From Motiliproteus sp963974645 (GTDB lineage: Bacteria > Pseudomonadota > Gammaproteobacteria > Pseudomonadales > Balneatricaceae), in NCBI GenBank assembly GCA_963974645.1, contig CAXBEA010000020.1:1-44921 (forward strand): DNA of 44,921 bases, given 5' to 3'. Position 1 is the first letter of the stretch; the number at the start of each line of letters is the position of its first letter. Position numbers and translations under genes: made by a program. Positions 41,758-44,921 of this stretch are shown piece by piece. The notes beneath the pieces were generated by a model. That model searched no databases. It was not told where the DNA came from and saw only the letters and a program-made list of their open reading frames with translations.

Positions 41758-43611
41758 ATGGTTGCCAGCACCCGTTCGCTCTCGATTCTACTCTCGCTGT
41801 TATGGGTTTCGCTATTCACCCCCTTGGCGGCCTCTGCTGCGTCGGCTGGGTTGCCACCCCAACACGGCATCGCCATGCACGGCCAGCCTAAATACAGCGC
41901 CGATTTTAGCCATTTTGATTACACCAACCCCGATGCGCCCAAGGGCGGCACGATTCGACGCTGGGCACTGGGTACCTTTGATAGCTTCAACCCCTTTATC
42001 ATCAAGGGCACCGCTGCGGATGATCTGGGGTTGATCTACGACAGCCTGATGACCAAAGCCGAAGATGAACCCTTCTCGCAATATGGCTTGCTGGCCGAAT
42101 CGGTCGAACTCCCCAAGGATAGAAGCTGGATCACCTTTCATATCCGTCCCCAGGCCCGTTTTAGCGATGGCCAAGCGGTTACCAGTGCCGATGTGATCCA
42201 TACCTTTAAACTACTGCGCGAACAGGGCAACCCCTTCTATCGCGCCTATTACGCCGACATTCTCAGCATTGATGCGCTGGACGATAAAACCGTCAAGTTC
42301 AGGTTCAAGAAGGGCGAAAATCGTGAACTGCCGCTGATCGTGGGTGAAGTCGCGATTCTACCCAAGCACTATTGGCTGGATCGTGATTTTTCCAGCCCCG
42401 GGCTCGAGATCCCCATCGGCTCTGGCCCCTATCGCATCAGCGCCTTCGATGCAGGGCGCTCGCTCAGCTACCAACGTCGAGAGGATTACTGGGGACGGGA
42501 TTTGCCGGTCAATCGTGGTCGTCATAATTTTGGTCAGATCCGTTATGACTACTACCGTGATAGCACCGTGGCGCTGGAAGCTTTCAAGGCTGGTGAATAC
42601 GACTTCCGCCAAGAGACCTCATCGAAAAACTGGGCCACAAGCTATACCGGCCCGATGTTTGACAGCGGCGCAATCATCCGCCAGGAGATTCAGCACGCCA
42701 ATCCGACCGGAATGCAGGCGTTCATTTTCAACAGCCGCCGTTCACAGTTTGCAGACAGTCGGGTGCGCCAGGCACTTGCCTACGCCTTTGATTTCGAGTG
42801 GACCAACAAAAACATCTTTTATAACGCCTATACCCGCACCCACAGCTACTTCTCCAACTCGGAGATGGCTGCTAGCCAACTCCCGACCCCGGAAGAGCTG
42901 AGCATTCTCGAACCGATTCGCGATCAACTGCCCGCCGAGGTGTTCAGCCAGGTTTACCGCGCCCCGTCCAGCAACGGATCGGGCAACATCCGCACCCAGA
43001 TACGTCAAGGCATGCGCCTTCTCAAGCAGGCGGGCTGGGAGGTCAAAAAAGGCAAGCTGGTCAATGCCCGGGGGGAACCCTTCAAATTCGAGCTGCTGCT
43101 GGTGCAGAAGGAGTTTGAACGTATCGTTGCGCCGATGTTAAACAACCTTGAGAAGATGGGTATTGAAGCCCATATCCGGATCGTCGATGTGTCGCAATAC
43201 ATCAACCGGATGCGCAGCTTTGACTTCGACATGATGGTTTACAGCTATGGCCAATCGAACTCACCCGGTAACGAGCAGCGTGAATTCTGGCACTCGTCGA
43301 TGGCCAACATCGAAGGCAGTCGCAACCTGATCGGGGTTAACAACCCCGCCGTCGACTACCTGATTGAACAGGTGATTGCCGCGCCCGATCGTGAACAACT
43401 GGTACTGCGGACCCGCGCGCTAGACCGGGTATTACAATGGAACCACTACCTGATCCCGCAGTTCCATATCAGCAGTTACCGCGTTGCCTACTGGGATAAA
43501 CTGGCCATGCCAGCGATCCGCCCGCAGTACTCGCTAGGGTTTGACAGCTGGTGGCTTAAAGCAGCTGAAACCCCCCATTCTAACGCTAACAAAGGGAATG
43601 CCAGCCACTGA
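41758..43611 (+). CDS. yejA: YejA-type oligopeptide ABC transporter substrate-binding protein
   Basis: A periplasmic extracellular solute-binding protein (family 5) of 617 aa. The signal peptide ends near ASA (residue ~29). The mature start HGIAMHGQPKYSADFSHFDYTNPDAPKGG is the YejA pattern, followed by NPFIIKGTAADDLGLIYDSL, PIGSGPYRI and a C-terminal LIPQFHISSYRVAYWDK. YejABEF imports peptides, microcin C in E. coli. A GTG six codons upstream is in frame, but the ATG at 41758 has AAGGA 8 nt before it. Its stop overlaps the yejB start (TGATG), so the genes are translationally coupled. Confidence 0.94.
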   Translation: MVASTRSLSILLSLLWVSLFTPLAASAASAGLPPQHGIAMHGQPKYSADFSHFDYTNPDAPKGGTIRRWALGTFDSFNPFIIKGTAADDLGLIYDSLMTKAEDEPFSQYGLLAESVELPKDRSWITFHIRPQARFSDGQAVTSADVIHTFKLLREQGNPFYRAYYADILSIDALDDKTVKFRFKKGENRELPLIVGEVAILPKHYWLDRDFSSPGLEIPIGSGPYRISAFDAGRSLSYQRREDYWGRDLPVNRGRHNFGQIRYDYYRDSTVALEAFKAGEYDFRQETSSKNWATSYTGPMFDSGAIIRQEIQHANPTGMQAFIFNSRRSQFADSRVRQALAYAFDFEWTNKNIFYNAYTRTHSYFSNSEMAASQLPTPEELSILEPIRDQLPAEVFSQVYRAPSSNGSGNIRTQIRQGMRLLKQAGWEVKKGKLVNARGEPFKFELLLVQKEFERIVAPMLNNLEKMGIEAHIRIVDVSQYINRMRSFDFDMMVYSYGQSNSPGNEQREFWHSSMANIEGSRNLIGVNNPAVDYLIEQVIAAPDREQLVLRTRALDRVLQWNHYLIPQFHISSYRVAYWDKLAMPAIRPQYSLGFDSWWLKAAETPHSNANKGNASH

Positions 43612-44705
43612 TGGCCGCTTACATCCTCAGGCGCTTGCTGCTGATTATTCCGACCCTGCTCGGAATCCTGACCATCAACTTCATCATTATCCAGGCCGCC
43701 CCCGGCGGCCCGGTTGAGCAGACCCTGGCGCATCTGCAGGGACTCAACGTCGATGCCACCAGCCGGATCGGTAGCGCGCTGCAGACCGACATGGCGCAAG
43801 CAACCGCCAGCGGTGAAGGCAGCGGCTATCGAGGCGCACAGGGGCTCGATCCGCAGCTGGTTGCCGATATAGAAAAACTCTACGGCTTTGATAAACCAGC
43901 GCCAGAGCGCTTTCTGCTGATGCTCAAGAACTACCTGCTGTTTGATTTCGGCAATAGTTTCTTCAGCGATAGACCGGTACTGGATCTGATTATTGAAAAG
44001 CTGCCGGTATCGATCTCTCTCGGGCTCTGGGCCACCCTGATCACCTATCTGGTATCGATCCCGTTGGGAATCAAAAAAGCGGTTAACGACGGCACCCCCT
44101 TCGATGTCTGGAGCAGCAGCGCGATCATCGTCGGTTATGCGATCCCCAACTTTCTATTTGCGATCCTGCTGATCGTGCTGTTCGCCGGCGGCACCTACTT
44201 CGACTGGTTCCCGCTGCGCGGTTTGACCTCGCCCAACTTCGATGAACTGAGTTTTTGGGGCAAGATCGGCGACTACTTCTGGCATATAACCCTACCGGTG
44301 ATCGCCTCGGTGATCTCCAGTTTCGCCACCCTAACGATGCTGACCAAAAACTCCTTTCTGGACGAAATCAACAAGCAGTACGTACTCACCGCGCGTGCCA
44401 AGGGACTCACCGAAAACAGGGTGCTCTACGGCCATGTCTTCCGCAACGCCATGTTGTTGATCATCGCGGGGATGCCTGCGGCGCTGATTAGCATATTCTT
44501 TACCGGCTCGATGCTGATTGAAGTAATTTTCTCCCTCGACGGTCTCGGTCTGCTGGGGTACGAGGCGGTTATTAACCGTGACTACCCGGTGATCTTTGGC
44601 ACCCTATACATCTTTACCTTGATCGGCCTGCTGCTGAAACTGGTCTCAGATATCACCTATGTACTGGTCGATCCACGGATCGACTTTGAGAGCAGGGAGC
44701 ACTGA
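43611..44705 (+). CDS. yejB: YejB-type peptide ABC transporter permease
   Basis: An inner-membrane permease of 364 aa. The N-terminal helix MAAYILRRLLLIIPTLLGILTINF is followed by a periplasmic insertion (about 38-95), then five further hydrophobic segments. The EAA loop that contacts the ATPase reads YVLTARAKGLTENRVLYGHVFRNAM, with LDGLGLLGYEAVINRDYPVI near the end, typical of DppB/YejB permeases. It overlaps yejA by one nucleotide. Its last ~40 codons (from 44585) recur in a diverged copy immediately downstream. Confidence 0.95.
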   Translation: MAAYILRRLLLIIPTLLGILTINFIIIQAAPGGPVEQTLAHLQGLNVDATSRIGSALQTDMAQATASGEGSGYRGAQGLDPQLVADIEKLYGFDKPAPERFLLMLKNYLLFDFGNSFFSDRPVLDLIIEKLPVSISLGLWATLITYLVSIPLGIKKAVNDGTPFDVWSSSAIIVGYAIPNFLFAILLIVLFAGGTYFDWFPLRGLTSPNFDELSFWGKIGDYFWHITLPVIASVISSFATLTMLTKNSFLDEINKQYVLTARAKGLTENRVLYGHVFRNAMLLIIAGMPAALISIFFTGSMLIEVIFSLDGLGLLGYEAVINRDYPVIFGTLYIFTLIGLLLKLVSDITYVLVDPRIDFESREH

Positions 44706-44739
44706 GCATGGCGGCCATAAACCGACCCTTGATAACAAG
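44585..44739 (+). repeat. Tandem duplication, copy 1 (yejB 3' end plus start of next gene)
   Basis: The 155-nt unit runs from CCCGGTGATC inside yejB through the yejB stop to the first ~11 codons of the following gene (MAAINRPLITS). It is repeated directly at 44740. The last ~80 nt of the two copies, from GTACTGGTCG onward, are almost identical; the upstream part is diverged. Confidence 0.85.
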
Positions 44740-44884
44740 CCCGGTGATCTCTGGCACCCTACTCTTTGCTACCGCCTTCACCCTGATTGGCCTGCTGCTG
44801 AAACTGGTCTCGACTATCACCTCAGTACAAGCCACCTATGTACTGGTCGATCCACGGATCGACTTCGAGAGCAGGGAGCACTGA
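44708..44884 (+). other. 58-codon chimeric frame created by the duplication
   Basis: The frame begins with ATG at 44708, apparently the yejE-like start MAAINRPLITSP, and runs straight into a second copy of the YejB C-terminus (VISGTLLF, TLIGLLLKLVS, YVLVDPRIDFESREH), ending at TGA 44882-44884. It remains open despite many substitutions and a 24-nt gain relative to copy 1. A functional role is doubtful; it contains one hydrophobic segment. Confidence 0.5.
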
Positions 44885-44921
44885 GCATGGCGGCCATAAA
44901 CCGACCCTTGATAACAAGCCC
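44740..44921 (+). repeat. Tandem duplication, copy 2, running to the window end
   Basis: Repeats 44585-44739 with the middle diverged and an extra 24 nt near 44820-44840 that itself looks like a partial repeat (CACCTCAGTAC then CACCTATGTAC). The window ends exactly where the shared sequence ...AACAAGCCC ends, as contigs often do at repeats. Confidence 0.8.
44887..44921 (+). CDS. Start of a yejE-like permease gene, cut by window end
   Basis: The first ~11 codons (MAAINRPLITS) follow the second copy of the yejB end. The expected next gene of the operon is the second permease, yejE. The sequence is too short to prove this. The identical start occurs at 44708; either could be the true one. Confidence 0.35.
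   Translation, partial: MAAINRPLITS

Noticed and set aside
1..44921. CRISPR array, IS element, prophage or rRNA
   Set aside because: No spaced direct repeats, transposase, integrase, phage structural genes or rRNA segments were seen. The only sizeable repeat is the duplication at the right end.

Overview
The window reads as chromosomal DNA of a marine-type gammaproteobacterium, most likely Oceanospirillales-like. This is an inference from gene content and order: a tRNA-Pro/folD/cysS/glnS neighbourhood, NhaB and OadGAB sodium modules, AcnB, MiaE, and the mltD-gloB-methyltransferase-rnhA-dnaQ neighbourhood familiar from enterics. Coding is dense on both strands. There is no prophage, IS element, CRISPR or rRNA. 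Most of the window is housekeeping. Both ends look like natural contig ends: the left cuts a tRNA gene and the right stops inside a repeat.

Layout. 1-4.6 kb: partial tRNA-Pro(TGG), folD, and a convergent glnS-cysS operon. 4.9-9.2 kb: a periplasmic and a cytoplasmic cyclophilin, lpxH, a HDOD signalling protein, a DUF502 membrane protein and miaE. 9.4-15.9 kb: acnB with a structured leader and double-hairpin 3' end, a DUF2185 protein, zapE and nhaB. 16-22.5 kb, all minus strand: an ArsJ-associated-type GAPDH, dcd with an overlapping unknown gene, mrp/apbC, trmA and a response-regulator/HDOD protein. 22.7-31.2 kb: metG, a small membrane protein, then five co-directional genes forming the export/kinase/outer-membrane/ATPase half of an XrtA (PEP-CTERM)-type exopolysaccharide locus. 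31.3-38.5 kb: a secreted-protein gene broken by an amber codon and coupled to dnaQ, divergent rnhA, a LysR regulator, oadGAB and a SAM methyltransferase. 38.9-44.9 kb: gloB, mltD and the start of a yejABE-type peptide ABC transporter operon.

Four things stand out. (1) GlnS is 635 aa rather than about 555 because a ComEA-like helix-hairpin-helix module sits inside its anticodon-binding beta-barrel; that stretch is AT-rich (about 39% GC by hand count, against about 55% on each side), suggesting it was imported. (2) The gene overlapping the end of dnaQ has one in-frame TAG, after which the same frame stays open for 69 codons. (3) The right end holds a diverged tandem duplication of the yejB/yejE junction that creates a 58-codon chimeric frame; it is either real or an assembly effect. 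(4) The exopolysaccharide module lacks the exosortase and glycosyltransferases that normally accompany it.

All family assignments come from reading protein sequences by eye. No database search was possible. GC figures are hand counts.
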